This document shows positions 38,431 to 47,425 of a DNA stretch of 64,000 nt, one piece after another (positions within the stretch are counted from its first letter, which is position 1; every line of letters starts with the position of its first letter). The notes under the pieces are model-generated. The model was given only the letters and a program-made list of their open reading frames with translations. It was not told the DNA's origin and did not search any database. The position numbers were made by a program, and so were the translations under genes. This DNA is from Paenibacillus glucanolyticus NBRC 15330 (GTDB lineage Bacteria; Bacillota; Bacilli; Paenibacillales; Paenibacillaceae). The stretch spans positions 1-64,000 of the forward strand of contig NZ_BIMC01000003.1 of NCBI RefSeq assembly GCF_004000885.1, given 5' to 3'.

Positions 38431-39003
38431 TTCATATTTTTTGCGCGTAAAATGTGCGAAACCAAATTTCCGTACGTCGAGGTATGTGAACGCGGAAAAA
38501 CTTAACGGAGTTTGTGCGGATCGCGTTCGAGCGTTGTTGAAGACAATGTACACAGAATATTTCCGTAAAGTGTGCTGATCGCCCCCGGTCGGCAACAAAG
38601 TAGTGTAGACGGAATTATTTCGCGCAGAAGTGTACGGTACGGCTAATTGCGGTGTCATAACGTACGTAAACCGAGAAATTCAACGAGAAAGTGTGCGAAA
38701 CAGGGTCGGCCGGGAACATATTTGGTAGGAAGCAAAATTTCACGCCAGGTTGTACGGTTTCCTATTGACGTCCGTCTATGTATATGAGGGCTGGAAAATT
38801 TCGCGAATCTTGTGCGAAGTCGGCTGCGGGCGGGAGCAATAACGGTAGAGGCGGAAAAATTTACGCCAGAATGTGCGAAACGATTCCGTAGCTTTCTATA
38901 TTACGGTAAGGAGGCGATAAAATTTCGAAGCACATTGTGCGGATCTCAATTGAGCGTCGTTGATGTTAGCAGGAAGGAAAATTTACGCCGGATTGTGCGA
39001 ACG
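38431..39003 (+). repeat. Ten-copy degenerate tandem repeat, ~60-bp period
   Basis: The core TGTGCG (or one change) recurs at 38453, 38513, 38571, 38631, 38692, 38751, 38811, 38872, 38936 and 38994, spacings 58-64 bp. About 20 bp before each core is a GGAAAATTT-like block; the best five copies are on the right. Approximate shared unit: GGAAAATTTACGCC, then 4-6 nt, then TGTGCGAAAC. The linkers also show weak similarity. The period is not a multiple of three throughout, so it is not a coding repeat. Confidence 0.8.
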
Positions 39004-39067
39004 CTGTGCGCCAGTGTAGATAATACAGTACAACCAAAAATTAAAACGAAAAGGGAGACGATGAAAA

Positions 39068-39537
39068 ATGAAATTCAAAGTAACCGCAAATCAAAGCCTT
39101 AACAACTTCAATGAGGTGGCTCTTAAAGACATCTATAGTCAGTTTGATATATCGGTTGTAGAACTTTTGGAAGATGGGGAGGAAGCTGCGGTTTATTTCA
39201 ACAATGACATGCTCAATAACAATCTAATCATCCGCGAAGAAACATTGTGGTCGGGGGATTTAAGAGTTGAGACAGTGATTAGCGTCAGACACTGTAACGA
39301 GTGGGATGCGGGGATTTGGTACTTTATTGGGGGGATCTTCTTGAACCGATCCAAGTTTATAGAATCATTCGGGACCTTTTCGAAATGTACAACGAACTTT
39401 CACTCTCTTCATTTTTAAAAACAGTAAGCTACCTATGTTCAACTTCTCAATTCGCGTCACAACAGATTCAAAGAGAGAATAAGGATCGGATGGTAAAAGG
39501 AATTAAGGACGAGATTGAACAGGTTAGACTTTGTTAA
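39068..39537 (+). pseudogene. Hypothetical gene with frameshift at a G6 tract
   Basis: Frame one (39068-39418) begins MKFKVTANQSLNNFNEVALK after GGGAG and reads to IWYFIGG. After GGGGGG (about 39328-39333) the natural continuation is in the next frame (DLLEPIQVYRIIRDLFEMYN, to 39537). One extra G would join them into a ~156-aa protein. Either an inactivating deletion, a sequencing error or a slippage-controlled gene. No family recognised. Confidence 0.55.
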
Positions 39538-39600
39538 TTGGACTAGAACAAGATGGGCGTCATCCTCGGCGCCCTAATTTACGCAAAGGAGGCGAGCTAA

Positions 39601-41013
39601 ATGGACGTGATCGATCGACTATTCGACTTTTATATCATTCAGCACCGACGGTATCTGCTTCAATTCCCTGGCGGCTATTATAGGACAATCCCCGGAGGAA
39701 TTAACCCGCTCCGACGCTACCATCTCGAATACCATCTCGAAGGGAAATCCGCGGTCGGCACGTTTGCCGGCCAATACTTCACGAAGTTGATAACGTTTGA
39801 CGTCGACTTTGAAGACGCCGATTTCGCGAAGTGGGTAACGTACAAGCTTGCCGCAACACTGGACGCAGCCGGCATTTACACTTATCTAATTTCATTCAGC
39901 GGAAGCAAAGGATATCACCTCGATATCTGCCTGGCGGATGCGATCGCGGTTAAGAATGCGCGCAGATTCTTCGACTTTATTGTCACAGGCGCAGACTTAA
40001 CCGAAGTCCAGGGCGGCCAGGTCGAGTATCGGCCGTCCGGAATGCAAGGCGTAAAGCTACCGCTCGGATATCATCAGAAAACGGGCGCTTATTGCGGATT
40101 CTGCACGGTTGAGGACGGGTTGCGCATCATGGGGCCGGAAGAATCGCACGCATACTTCCTTGCTGCCAAGAAGACGGAGGCCGCGTTAATTCTCGACACA
40201 ATTGCGGGCGGTGACGGCGCATATAGTGAGCGTGAAGCAGCCGACATGGAGGAGGCGATCGGACGTCACAGGCCGCTCGAAACGTACGAACAATCGGAGA
40301 GCTACACATTGAGTCGCGCTGCCGAGCGATACAACGTCGGACTTACCAGACCAGGCCAGCGTCATAAATCGTTCCTACTTCTCGCGCGCCTCTTTAATCA
40401 TAACGGAGTAGACAGGGCGGAAGCACGGGCGGCCATAACGGAATGGTTCGCGTGGCAGAATCCGGATTACTACGATTCAAGCCGAGAGTTTTGCGCGAAG
40501 GATCTCGCCGAGTGCGTTGATTACGTCTATGACCGGGATTTGACGTTGGCGGCGCAACAAAAGGATATAACGGTGACATTCACGGAGATAGACGACATCA
40601 TGCGCAAGTGTCCGCAGAAGAACCAGAAGGCGCTGGCATACGCGATGCTAGTTCATTCAAAGAGGTGGGCGGACCCTGGCGGAACCTTTTACATGACGTA
40701 CACGCAAATGGCGAGTGCTTCCGGTATGGATGAACGGACAGCGCGACGGCAAGTCGATAAGTTAGAGAAAGCGGAGGTTATCGAGATCGTTCGGCGCGAC
40801 CAACGGAAAAGAGGGACATTTCTCAAGAAACCGAACGTTTACCGCATGCTTCTGGATTACGACGAGGATAGCGGCGTTTTCGAAGTTACCGAGGAGGCGG
40901 ATTTTGTGGCGTGTCTGACACATTTCTACGATCGCGACCAATTACGGAAGACTTTGCCGCGAAAGCAGTTCGAATCATTAATCGGTGCCGTCAACACTGA
41001 TAATACTGCTTAA
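39601..41013 (+). CDS. Archaeo-eukaryotic primase (AEP) with C-terminal HTH
   Basis: 470-aa replication protein. AEP metal motif ITFDVDFED (Asp67, Asp69), nucleotide motif SGSKGYH (100-106, His106) and the downstream KLPLGYHQKTG block (152-161) are in the expected order. The domain resembles primases of TOTE-type and plasmid systems. The C-terminal third has a winged-helix segment (YTQMASASGMDERTARRQVD). No helicase domain is fused and none is nearby. GGAGG lies upstream of ATG 39601. It probably primes replication of the excised element. Confidence 0.82.
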   Translation: MDVIDRLFDFYIIQHRRYLLQFPGGYYRTIPGGINPLRRYHLEYHLEGKSAVGTFAGQYFTKLITFDVDFEDADFAKWVTYKLAATLDAAGIYTYLISFSGSKGYHLDICLADAIAVKNARRFFDFIVTGADLTEVQGGQVEYRPSGMQGVKLPLGYHQKTGAYCGFCTVEDGLRIMGPEESHAYFLAAKKTEAALILDTIAGGDGAYSEREAADMEEAIGRHRPLETYEQSESYTLSRAAERYNVGLTRPGQRHKSFLLLARLFNHNGVDRAEARAAITEWFAWQNPDYYDSSREFCAKDLAECVDYVYDRDLTLAAQQKDITVTFTEIDDIMRKCPQKNQKALAYAMLVHSKRWADPGGTFYMTYTQMASASGMDERTARRQVDKLEKAEVIEIVRRDQRKRGTFLKKPNVYRMLLDYDEDSGVFEVTEEADFVACLTHFYDRDQLRKTLPRKQFESLIGAVNTDNTA

Positions 41014-41084
41014 CCAATCATCCTAAAGGATAGAAATAACCATTTATAGGACAAAACGTACATCATTTTAAGGAGGCGATTGCC

Positions 41085-41867
41085 GTGATCCGTAAAGAGG
41101 AAGCGTTAAAAAAGATCCAAAATTTCATTATAGAGAACAAGGACGCACCTACAGTCTGGCGTTCGGAACTTGTACGAGGCTTGACGGAGGAACTAGAAAG
41201 TGAGGGATTCGTACCTGCGCTGTACTGGTTGTGGAAGATGAAGCATCCCGCATTACTCCGAAAGGGGGCAGCGCCTCAAACGATCGGCGAGATCTTGGCG
41301 GACTTCATACTTAATATAAGCGAGGTCGCGGAACGAAAGGCAGAATATCCGGTACTTGGTCCGGAAAGGGCACACCGGAATGAAAAACGGAGAGAGGCAC
41401 GAGAACTCCTCATACGTTTTGAGCGCGATGACGATTCGGACAATCAACCGCCGGGAACCGTCTATGAAGATTCCTTTGTCGACGGTAATCCGGTTGAGGA
41501 GCAGCTATTCGATGAGCGATGCGATATGTCTGCGGAAGAGTTAATCGACCGACTCGAAACGATTAAGCGAAGCCCAGGCGAGTTCATCGGTAAGTATGCG
41601 GACGGCACCGAGTGGAATCGTGAGACGCACGATAAGCGTAGAACGGTCGAAAATGTGGCCGAGGCTATTGAGCGTACAGATATTAGGAGAGTAAAAGTAT
41701 GCTTGGCATGCGGAAATGCGTTCTATTCACATAGTAAGCAACCAGGACGAGTCAAGGTCTGCGATACCATCATACACCTGAAATTCAAGCCCAAGACTCA
41801 GTGCCAAGTTACCCGCGACAGGGCACTTGCGCCCCTCCGCAAAAAGAGGAAAAAATCATCAGCGTAA
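41085..41867 (+). CDS. Protein with C-terminal zinc-finger-like motif
   Basis: 260-aa protein, not recognised. It has an N-terminal helical region (EEALKKIQNFIIENKDAPTV) and an acidic middle (FERDDDSDNQPPG). The C-terminal motif VCLACGNAFYSH...VKVCDTI...KTQC gives four Cys in CxxC-C-C spacing. The tail is very basic (RKKRKKSSA). A DNA- or RNA-binding role next to the primase is plausible but inferred. AAGGAGG lies upstream of GTG 41085. Confidence 0.6.
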   Translation: MIRKEEALKKIQNFIIENKDAPTVWRSELVRGLTEELESEGFVPALYWLWKMKHPALLRKGAAPQTIGEILADFILNISEVAERKAEYPVLGPERAHRNEKRREARELLIRFERDDDSDNQPPGTVYEDSFVDGNPVEEQLFDERCDMSAEELIDRLETIKRSPGEFIGKYADGTEWNRETHDKRRTVENVAEAIERTDIRRVKVCLACGNAFYSHSKQPGRVKVCDTIIHLKFKPKTQCQVTRDRALAPLRKKRKKSSA

Positions 41868-41964
41868 TCGAACCATTTTCCAATACTATATAGACGGGTA
41901 ATCCGTCAGAGGCTTATTTTATTTGGGGTAAATGTAATTATTTTAATTGAAGGAGGGTTATGTA

Positions 41965-42189
41965 ATGGACGGATTAAGCGTTATGGCGGTAAGGGTCAAC
42001 GCAAATATGACCCAGGCCGCGTTTGCCGAGAAGCTACGTGTAAGCCCGGCTTTAATATCGCTTGTAGAGAGCGGACAAAGGTCGGTGACCAAGGAGTTAC
42101 AGATTAAAATCGCGCTGGAATTTGGCGCTGGTCCTGACGTAATGCAGGCGATTGAACGCGCGAGAGAATCTAAGAGATTGGCGCTTTAA
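41965..42189 (+). CDS. Xre-family HTH protein
   Basis: 74-aa HTH: VNANMTQAAFAEKLRVSPAL then ISLVESGQRSVTKELQIKIA. ATG 41965 is chosen because AGGAGGG lies 7 nt upstream. It is the second HTH regulator of the element, expressed in the same direction as the phage-like genes. Confidence 0.8.
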   Translation: MDGLSVMAVRVNANMTQAAFAEKLRVSPALISLVESGQRSVTKELQIKIALEFGAGPDVMQAIERARESKRLAL

Positions 42190-42391
42190 TTGGCACCTTC
42201 CATTTTTTTTGGGGTTCACACCAAAATTCACTTATAATTCCCCACAATAATTATACAAAGAAATCAGGTAGAGGTCAAGACTTGGGGACCAAATATTATA
42301 AAGAATCCAAGCATGTCCTACAGTTCGGACCCTAAACCACTGGTGCACCACGCAGGCAAATTCCCGGCAAACTGCTGAAGCCGATGAATGG

Positions 42392-42790
42392 ATGGTAAAC
42401 ATGACGGTTGAAATTACCCATGATGATCGATTTACGATTATTAAGTATGCGGAGGATAAGCGTCCGATAAAGATCGAGCCTTTCGTTATTAGGTCAGTGG
42501 AAGACGTTGATGCCCTACAACATATTATCGGATTCATCCAGAGCAAAGCTAACGCGCCGCATCATATTGCGCGGATGGATGAATCGAAATTATATGCGCT
42601 GATAGAAAGTTTATCTATGACGATCTGCGGAATGTACTCGCCTAAAGCGGAATGGGGTATTAGCAAGTTTGAGGTCCGCGCGATCGTACTATTCACGCTG
42701 CAGGCCGCGATTGCCACCGGAAAGTGGCCGGATTCATACAAAATGACCGATACCACGTTCGTTCAATATGGCGGTGGCCGCTATGAATAA
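42392..42790 (+). CDS. Hypothetical protein
   Basis: 132-aa protein, no family recognised, with a helical C-terminal half (FEVRAIVLFTLQAAIATGKW). Starts at ATG 42392 or ATG 42401 are both possible and the ribosome site is weak. The 202 bp before it contain no gene. Confidence 0.5.
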   Translation: MVNMTVEITHDDRFTIIKYAEDKRPIKIEPFVIRSVEDVDALQHIIGFIQSKANAPHHIARMDESKLYALIESLSMTICGMYSPKAEWGISKFEVRAIVLFTLQAAIATGKWPDSYKMTDTTFVQYGGGRYE

Positions 42791-42989
42791 GTTATGGCGC
42801 GCTGGTGACCGGCTTGTTGCTTACGTTGATGATCCCGCGGTAATCCGCAAGATAAATCGCAGTCATCCGTACTTCACCGAGACTAGCCAGTACTATGAGG
42901 GCGGAATATGCGTCGCAAAACAGTACAACGTGCCTGACTCGAAGAAACGGAATGCCAGACGGCTGCTCAGCGTGAACGTTGAAAGATAG
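42783..42989 (+). CDS. Hypothetical small basic protein
   Basis: 68-aa protein (MNKLWRAGDRLVAYVDDPAV...). ATG 42783 has GGTGG upstream and overlaps the preceding gene by 8 bp. Basic C-terminus (SKKRNARRLLSVN). Not recognised. Confidence 0.5.
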   Translation: MNKLWRAGDRLVAYVDDPAVIRKINRSHPYFTETSQYYEGGICVAKQYNVPDSKKRNARRLLSVNVER

Positions 42990-43143
42990 GTGGTATGGTA
43001 AGCGCTGATATGATGCCGATACAGCCTCTAGAAGTTCGGAAGGTATAAACACCTTCGGGGCCTATTAATCATGCCGGAAATCAAGCGAAATCAGCGTAAA
43101 GCGTACCGAATATGCACGATTTTAGCGGAGGGGAGGCGAGGGA

Positions 43144-43314
43144 TTGAATGACAAACAAGCCGACGCAAAGCATTACTGTCCTTATTTTCGAAGCGATTGC
43201 GGCTGTGTTTTGCTTCAAGCGATGAATAAGACGGATATTCGCTGTAAAGTGTGGCGCGGTGAAGAAAGTATCCGCTGCCGATACCTAGATACTCAAATCG
43301 CGAAAAGGGGATGA
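43144..43314 (+). CDS. Cysteine-rich small protein
   Basis: 56-aa product from TTG 43144 with GGAGG 7 nt upstream. Five Cys: HYCPYF, SDCGCV, IRCKVW, IRCRYL. The spacing suggests a small zinc-binding fold. Not recognised. Confidence 0.5.
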   Translation: MNDKQADAKHYCPYFRSDCGCVLLQAMNKTDIRCKVWRGEESIRCRYLDTQIAKRG

Positions 43315-43323
43315 GCGCCGGCA

Positions 43324-43503
43324 ATGAATGACGTAAAGGTAATCGCAATCGAACCGATCGAGTATCACCGCCGACGTGTTACCTTGCGGAGTGAGAAGAC
43401 CGGTCATGAATACGTGATGGTTTTCGGAGAATCGATAAGTGAGCGGATTATTCGCAGAAACGCGCCGTTTCTGGTTAGAAGACAACACATTAAAAGGAGA
43501 TGA
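43324..43503 (+). CDS. Small basic protein
   Basis: 59-aa product (MNDVKVIAIEPIEYHRRRVT...), rich in Arg and ending RRQHIKRR. AGGGG lies about 13 nt upstream of ATG 43324. The last codons overlap the ribosome site of the cold-shock-domain gene. Not recognised. Confidence 0.45.
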   Translation: MNDVKVIAIEPIEYHRRRVTLRSEKTGHEYVMVFGESISERIIRRNAPFLVRRQHIKRR

Positions 43504-43507
43504 CAGA

Positions 43508-43840
43508 ATGTTCAAAGAGAGTCTTACATGGAAAGGTTTAAATGCGGATGAGATGGCCGAAATACACGCAATGATTGAATCCACGAACTATAAGTCACCG
43601 GCCGCGCAACCGAAAGCAAAGCGCAGCAAAGGAACAGTTCGCAAGTTTAACGACCCAAAGCGCTACGGATTTGTCGAGGTGGACGGCACAGGCGAGCGCA
43701 TATTCTTCCACATTAACGAGTCAGTCGATCCTGGCCTCACGTGGCTCTCATACGGAGAGAGAATTTCATTCGATATTGAAGAGGACGCAAAGGGCCGCAG
43801 TCAGGCCGTGAAAATCAAATTAATCGGGAGAACGAGTTAG
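43508..43840 (+). CDS. Cold-shock-domain protein with N-terminal extension
   Basis: 110-aa protein. Residues ~45-107 form a cold-shock/OB fold with RNP-like GTVRKFNDPKRYGFVEV and RIFFHINE. An N-terminal ~42-residue helical extension (WKGLNADEMAEIHAMIES) is absent from ordinary ~66-aa Csp proteins. ATG 43508 has AAGGAG 8 nt upstream. It probably binds single-stranded nucleic acid. Confidence 0.8.
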   Translation: MFKESLTWKGLNADEMAEIHAMIESTNYKSPAAQPKAKRSKGTVRKFNDPKRYGFVEVDGTGERIFFHINESVDPGLTWLSYGERISFDIEEDAKGRSQAVKIKLIGRTS

Positions 43841-43928
43841 TTATGAGCTAGGCGAGAAAGACGGGCGTCTTATCGCAGTCAAAATCGCTCTAGTTTAAAT
43901 ATAAAACAAATAAAAGGGGAAATGAAAA

Positions 43929-44681
43929 ATGCAAACAATTTACATGAAAGAGACAGTAAACGGCTACGAAAAGGGACGACTCGTCGAGATGGAATATGTA
44001 GATGCCCTTCAAATTCAGGGCCAAGGCAAGGGAATTCTCGTAGAAGCAGGGCAGGACATCCAGCGTAGTATAGCCGAGAAAGTAGCTAAATACCGCGAGG
44101 ACTATAGAGCCATGATTAATTCAGATGATCCGGTCTATAAAGTGGAAGGCGCAATTGATTACTACACAAAGCAAATGCAAGAAAAGCTGGAAAAGGAAGT
44201 TGCGGAACTTAACGAACAATGGAAATTAACCTATGCCGGCATGCGCAAAGCAGCGGACGAGGACGCAGCCAAACAGCGCCGTTATTTAACCGAGTCTGAG
44301 AAAGAATCAGCAAAACAACACGCCACTAAAGCCGCCCAAGCCCTGAAATACGGAAATGATCCGAGTGTACTCGAGGAATTGGTACGTCTGGCTCCACAAA
44401 TGCCGAACGGACAGAAGCTCGCGCTATTAGACGAACTCGAGCGTATTGAGATCGCGGCCAACGGTAAACATGACGGGTTAATTAAGCGTCTGTACTCCGA
44501 GCTTAGCAGCGTTATCGAAGAGGATATGTTAGCCGTCAAAATAGTTGATCTCCTTGCGGACAGAAGCGTCGATTTCAGCTTCCGCACGCTTAAGATAACA
44601 CACCCGACTTATAAACACTTGAAAATCAACACCCACAATAACCAAAGCGTTGGTACTCATGTATCTATGGGGGCGGTCTGA
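43929..44681 (+). CDS. Coiled-coil phage-like protein
   Basis: 250-aa protein, mostly helical and charged. Long coiled coil around residues 75-140 (KQMQEKLEKEVAELNEQWKL) and a C-terminal beta-like region. Could be a structural or scaffold-like protein but no family is recognised. AAAAGGGG lies upstream of ATG 43929. Its last base pairs overlap the next start (TGATG). Confidence 0.55.
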   Translation: MQTIYMKETVNGYEKGRLVEMEYVDALQIQGQGKGILVEAGQDIQRSIAEKVAKYREDYRAMINSDDPVYKVEGAIDYYTKQMQEKLEKEVAELNEQWKLTYAGMRKAADEDAAKQRRYLTESEKESAKQHATKAAQALKYGNDPSVLEELVRLAPQMPNGQKLALLDELERIEIAANGKHDGLIKRLYSELSSVIEEDMLAVKIVDLLADRSVDFSFRTLKITHPTYKHLKINTHNNQSVGTHVSMGAV

Positions 44682-44890
44682 TGAACATCAACTACAGGGC
44701 AGTAAGCAACTACTATAAAGGCGAGTCTAATCGCGTCCTAAATGTAACGGAAAAACATCTGAATTTTGAGGACGCGGAAGCATTCCACAAGTTTACCGAA
44801 GAGAATCCGGAAGCGTTGATCCGTCATTTTGACGTCAGAAATGGGAATATCTTCGCGCAAGTACAATTTACCGAATGGGAGGACATTTAA
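44681..44890 (+). CDS. Hypothetical protein
   Basis: 69-aa acidic protein (MNINYRAVSNYYKGESNRVL...) coupled to the preceding gene. No family recognised. Confidence 0.55.
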   Translation: MNINYRAVSNYYKGESNRVLNVTEKHLNFEDAEAFHKFTEENPEALIRHFDVRNGNIFAQVQFTEWEDI

Positions 44891-44891
44891 T

Positions 44892-45212
44892 ATGAACGGA
44901 ACAATTACGATAACAAAGAGATTTCAAGAACGCTATGACTCGCACTCCTGGGGCGCATCTATCGAGTTTGATAACGGAGTAAAGCCGCTTTACCTCGGCA
45001 AGTACGGCGGAACCGGCTTCGAAAAGCACGTACCGCAGATTATCGAGGAAAATTTAGACGGCGCGCTCATCTTCTTGACCGATCGCAAGGAAACGGGCGT
45101 CAATCTTATCGTGAAGTTGCCGCAAGGCGTGGCGCTGTCTGACGCATACAAAACGCAAGTTAGTAACAAGTATCAAGCGGACGGCACGATCGCGACGATT
45201 ACATTTGAATAA
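44892..45212 (+). CDS. Hypothetical protein
   Basis: 106-aa protein from ATG 44892 (GGGAGG 9 nt upstream): MNGTITITKRFQERYDSHSW... Beta-rich, not recognised. Last gene of a unit closed by the terminator at 45214. Confidence 0.55.
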   Translation: MNGTITITKRFQERYDSHSWGASIEFDNGVKPLYLGKYGGTGFEKHVPQIIEENLDGALIFLTDRKETGVNLIVKLPQGVALSDAYKTQVSNKYQADGTIATITFE

Positions 45213-45213
45213 C

Positions 45214-45238
45214 GAGGGGCCTTCGGGCCTCTCTTTTT
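45214..45238 (+). terminator. Terminator between phage-like units
   Basis: GAGGGGCC (45214-45221), TTCG loop, GGCCTCTC (45226-45233), then T5. It separates the coiled-coil unit from the tail-gene unit. Confidence 0.85.
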
Positions 45239-45256
45239 AATTAAGGAGGAATCGAC

Positions 45257-45610
45257 ATGTACGAAACTGAAATTGACGCGCTCTCAGCGATGGAACCTGC
45301 CGCACGCCTAATCGCGCAGATAACGGAATGGCGGCGGCCAGGTGATTACCGGTTCAAGGCGGATTTTCCAGCGGAATATAAACAATGGACCAGTAGCGCT
45401 AACATACTGCGCAAGTCTAAGGACCGCGATTTCCGAGACTATGGTCAATACATGCGCCGGTTTAGTGATGTGATTACGGAATTGGACGAGCTGCCGAAAG
45501 ATTCGCGCAAGTTTAGGCGGAAAATGGCGGAGTTCGGACGAGTCGTGGATCACGGTTTGAAGGTTCACGCCAGGATAAGCGAGAGGGTGGTGATTGCCGA
45601 TGGCGTTTAA
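45257..45610 (+). CDS. Hypothetical protein upstream of tape measure
   Basis: 117-aa charged helical protein with AAGGAGG upstream of ATG 45257. Its end overlaps the tape-measure start by 11 bp. Position just before a tape-measure gene is where tail assembly chaperones usually lie, but no chaperone motif is recognised and no frameshift fusion is obvious. Confidence 0.5.
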   Translation: MYETEIDALSAMEPAARLIAQITEWRRPGDYRFKADFPAEYKQWTSSANILRKSKDRDFRDYGQYMRRFSDVITELDELPKDSRKFRRKMAEFGRVVDHGLKVHARISERVVIADGV

Positions 45611-47411
45611 TCTCGAAGGACGCATCCGAATAAAGGACGATGGCGCCACTCGAACGCTCGATAAGGTACGCAGGCAGACCGACCGAGCCAGAAGAGCGAC
45701 CGATGAGCTTGCGCAGACAAGTAGAATGTTAGCGAGAGCGCAGGAGCTCACAGCATCCAATACGCGCGACCTTGCTAGCATGTTTGATCGCGCTAAGTCG
45801 GCCGCAGTCGGTACTGGAAGGGCGGTAAGATCGAGCGCCGGCATGATGAGCGGTGCTGCACGTTCAACGGCGGGCCTAACTCGGCAGGTGGCTGCGTTGA
45901 CTTCCGGTTACCTTGCCGCCCGTGGAGCAAAATCACTATTTGATAAAACAATCAGCGCTGCAGCTCAGTATGAAATGCGCGAAGTAACGGTCAAGGCGAT
46001 GTTCGGCAAGGAGAGCGAGAAGAACGCCAGGCAGTACCTCGATTTCGTACAAAGCCGCGCAGATATCTCCATGTTCACGATGGACGACTTCCTTGACGCA
46101 GGTAAATCATTTATTCCGACCACGAAAGATAATAAGCAGCTCGAGCGGATGATTAACCTGGCCGAACGCCTCGGCGCGATCGATCCTGAGCAAGGTCTGA
46201 CCGGCGGTGCCTATGCATTGCGGGAATTCTTCTCGGGCGATGCTGTTTCGTTGGTCGAGCGGTTTGAACTCCCACGTGCTGTCGTAGCCGATTGGAAAAA
46301 TCTCCCCCTAGAAGAGCAGCTCAACAACCTGGATAAATACTTCGATCGCATCGGAGCTACAAACGAACTCCTTAACGCTCAATCGCGGACATCACTCGGC
46401 CAGTATCGTAAATCGATCGGCCAGATTAACCGCGCATTCCGTGAGATGGGTACGGAGGGATTGCGCAAGATTAATCCGTTGCTCGAGGATTTTAACAAGT
46501 ATCTGAGTGGTGAGAAGTTTAAAAGGCTCAAGGTATGGGCTACGGACGCGTTCAGCGGCTTGGTAAATGGCGCCGTCAACATGGTACGCAAGGCAACGGA
46601 CTATATTAACCGTAATTTCATCGATAACCCGGAGTTTCAAAGTCTCGCACCGGAGATGAAGGTCCGCTATATCTTTAATAAACTGTCTGACGATTTCACC
46701 GCATGGTATAACGAGTCAGGTAGGGCTAAGGTTGAGGGGATAGCGAGGAGCCTAACAGATACGTTGGCAGGCGCCCTTAAGGCATCCCAGCCGTTAATTG
46801 ATGCGGCGATTAAGCTAGGCACAGCGCTCGGCAGCGGTATCATCCAGGGCGTGCTGTCCGATCCGTTACTCGCAACGTTACTTGGCGGAGGAGCCGCGGC
46901 TAAACTGCTCGGCGGTGGCGGTAAGGGCGGCGGCAAAGGTGGCGGAGGTAAAGGCGGCAAAGTCGCAGCATTAGCGATTAATCCGTACGTAGTCGGCGGT
47001 GGCGCAGCGTTGGCCGCGATGGGCTATAGTTCGAGCGTATGGGAGAGTGTGAAGAGTAATCCGGACTCGATCTACAGCTCGAAGGTAATCGGCGGAGGTA
47101 GTAACGCGCGAGAAGTGGTGAACACGACGAAGATAACGGATGCGCAGGTTAACGCCCTGGTCGGTCACTTGAAGGGGCATTCGGGAGGTTTGCGAAATGT
47201 CCCGTACAACAATTACCAGGCGCGTCTGCATGCCGGCGAAACCGTCCTCTCCCGGGAGGAAGCGAAACGGTACCGTGGCGAAAGTGGCGCTAACTATGGC
47301 GCAGGCGGCGGATCGGGCAGCGTAGTCATTACCGGAAATACGTTCCACGTACGCGAGGAAGCGGATATCGAGCGAATTGCGAAAAGGCTGGCGTATGAGC
47401 TGGCGATGTAA
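45600..47411 (+). CDS. Phage tail tape-measure-like protein
   Basis: 603-aa protein. The N-terminal part has polar helices (ATRTLDKVRRQTDRARRATD) and hydrophobic GAAKSLFDK-type segments. A Gly-rich hydrophobic stretch follows (GGGAAAKLLGGGGKGGGKGG, ~430-460). The C-terminal block has VPYNNYQARLHAGETVLSRE then FHVREEADIERIAKRLAYEL, which is typical of siphovirus/PBSX tape-measure C-termini. ATG 45600 has GGTGGTG upstream. It is short for a tape measure. Followed by DUF2577, as xkdO is followed by xkdR-type genes in PBSX. Confidence 0.8.
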   Translation: MAFNLEGRIRIKDDGATRTLDKVRRQTDRARRATDELAQTSRMLARAQELTASNTRDLASMFDRAKSAAVGTGRAVRSSAGMMSGAARSTAGLTRQVAALTSGYLAARGAKSLFDKTISAAAQYEMREVTVKAMFGKESEKNARQYLDFVQSRADISMFTMDDFLDAGKSFIPTTKDNKQLERMINLAERLGAIDPEQGLTGGAYALREFFSGDAVSLVERFELPRAVVADWKNLPLEEQLNNLDKYFDRIGATNELLNAQSRTSLGQYRKSIGQINRAFREMGTEGLRKINPLLEDFNKYLSGEKFKRLKVWATDAFSGLVNGAVNMVRKATDYINRNFIDNPEFQSLAPEMKVRYIFNKLSDDFTAWYNESGRAKVEGIARSLTDTLAGALKASQPLIDAAIKLGTALGSGIIQGVLSDPLLATLLGGGAAAKLLGGGGKGGGKGGGGKGGKVAALAINPYVVGGGAALAAMGYSSSVWESVKSNPDSIYSSKVIGGGSNAREVVNTTKITDAQVNALVGHLKGHSGGLRNVPYNNYQARLHAGETVLSREEAKRYRGESGANYGAGGGSGSVVITGNTFHVREEADIERIAKRLAYELAM

Positions 47412-47425
47412 GGAGGCGCAATAAT

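Noticed and set aside
38431..39003. CRISPR array (units of about 28 bp with ~32-bp gaps)
   Set aside because: Dimensions are CRISPR-like, but repeats differ at many positions, spacing varies from 58 to 64 bp, the linkers resemble each other weakly and there are no cas genes.
38812..39102. 96-codon open frame across the repeat array
   Set aside because: Runs through the non-coding repeats with irregular period and has no ribosome site.
39320..39340. Programmed -1 ribosomal frameshift at GGGGGG
   Set aside because: The heptamer is T GGG GGG, which gives a first-position mismatch in the P site after slipping, and no stimulatory structure is evident; an indel is simpler.
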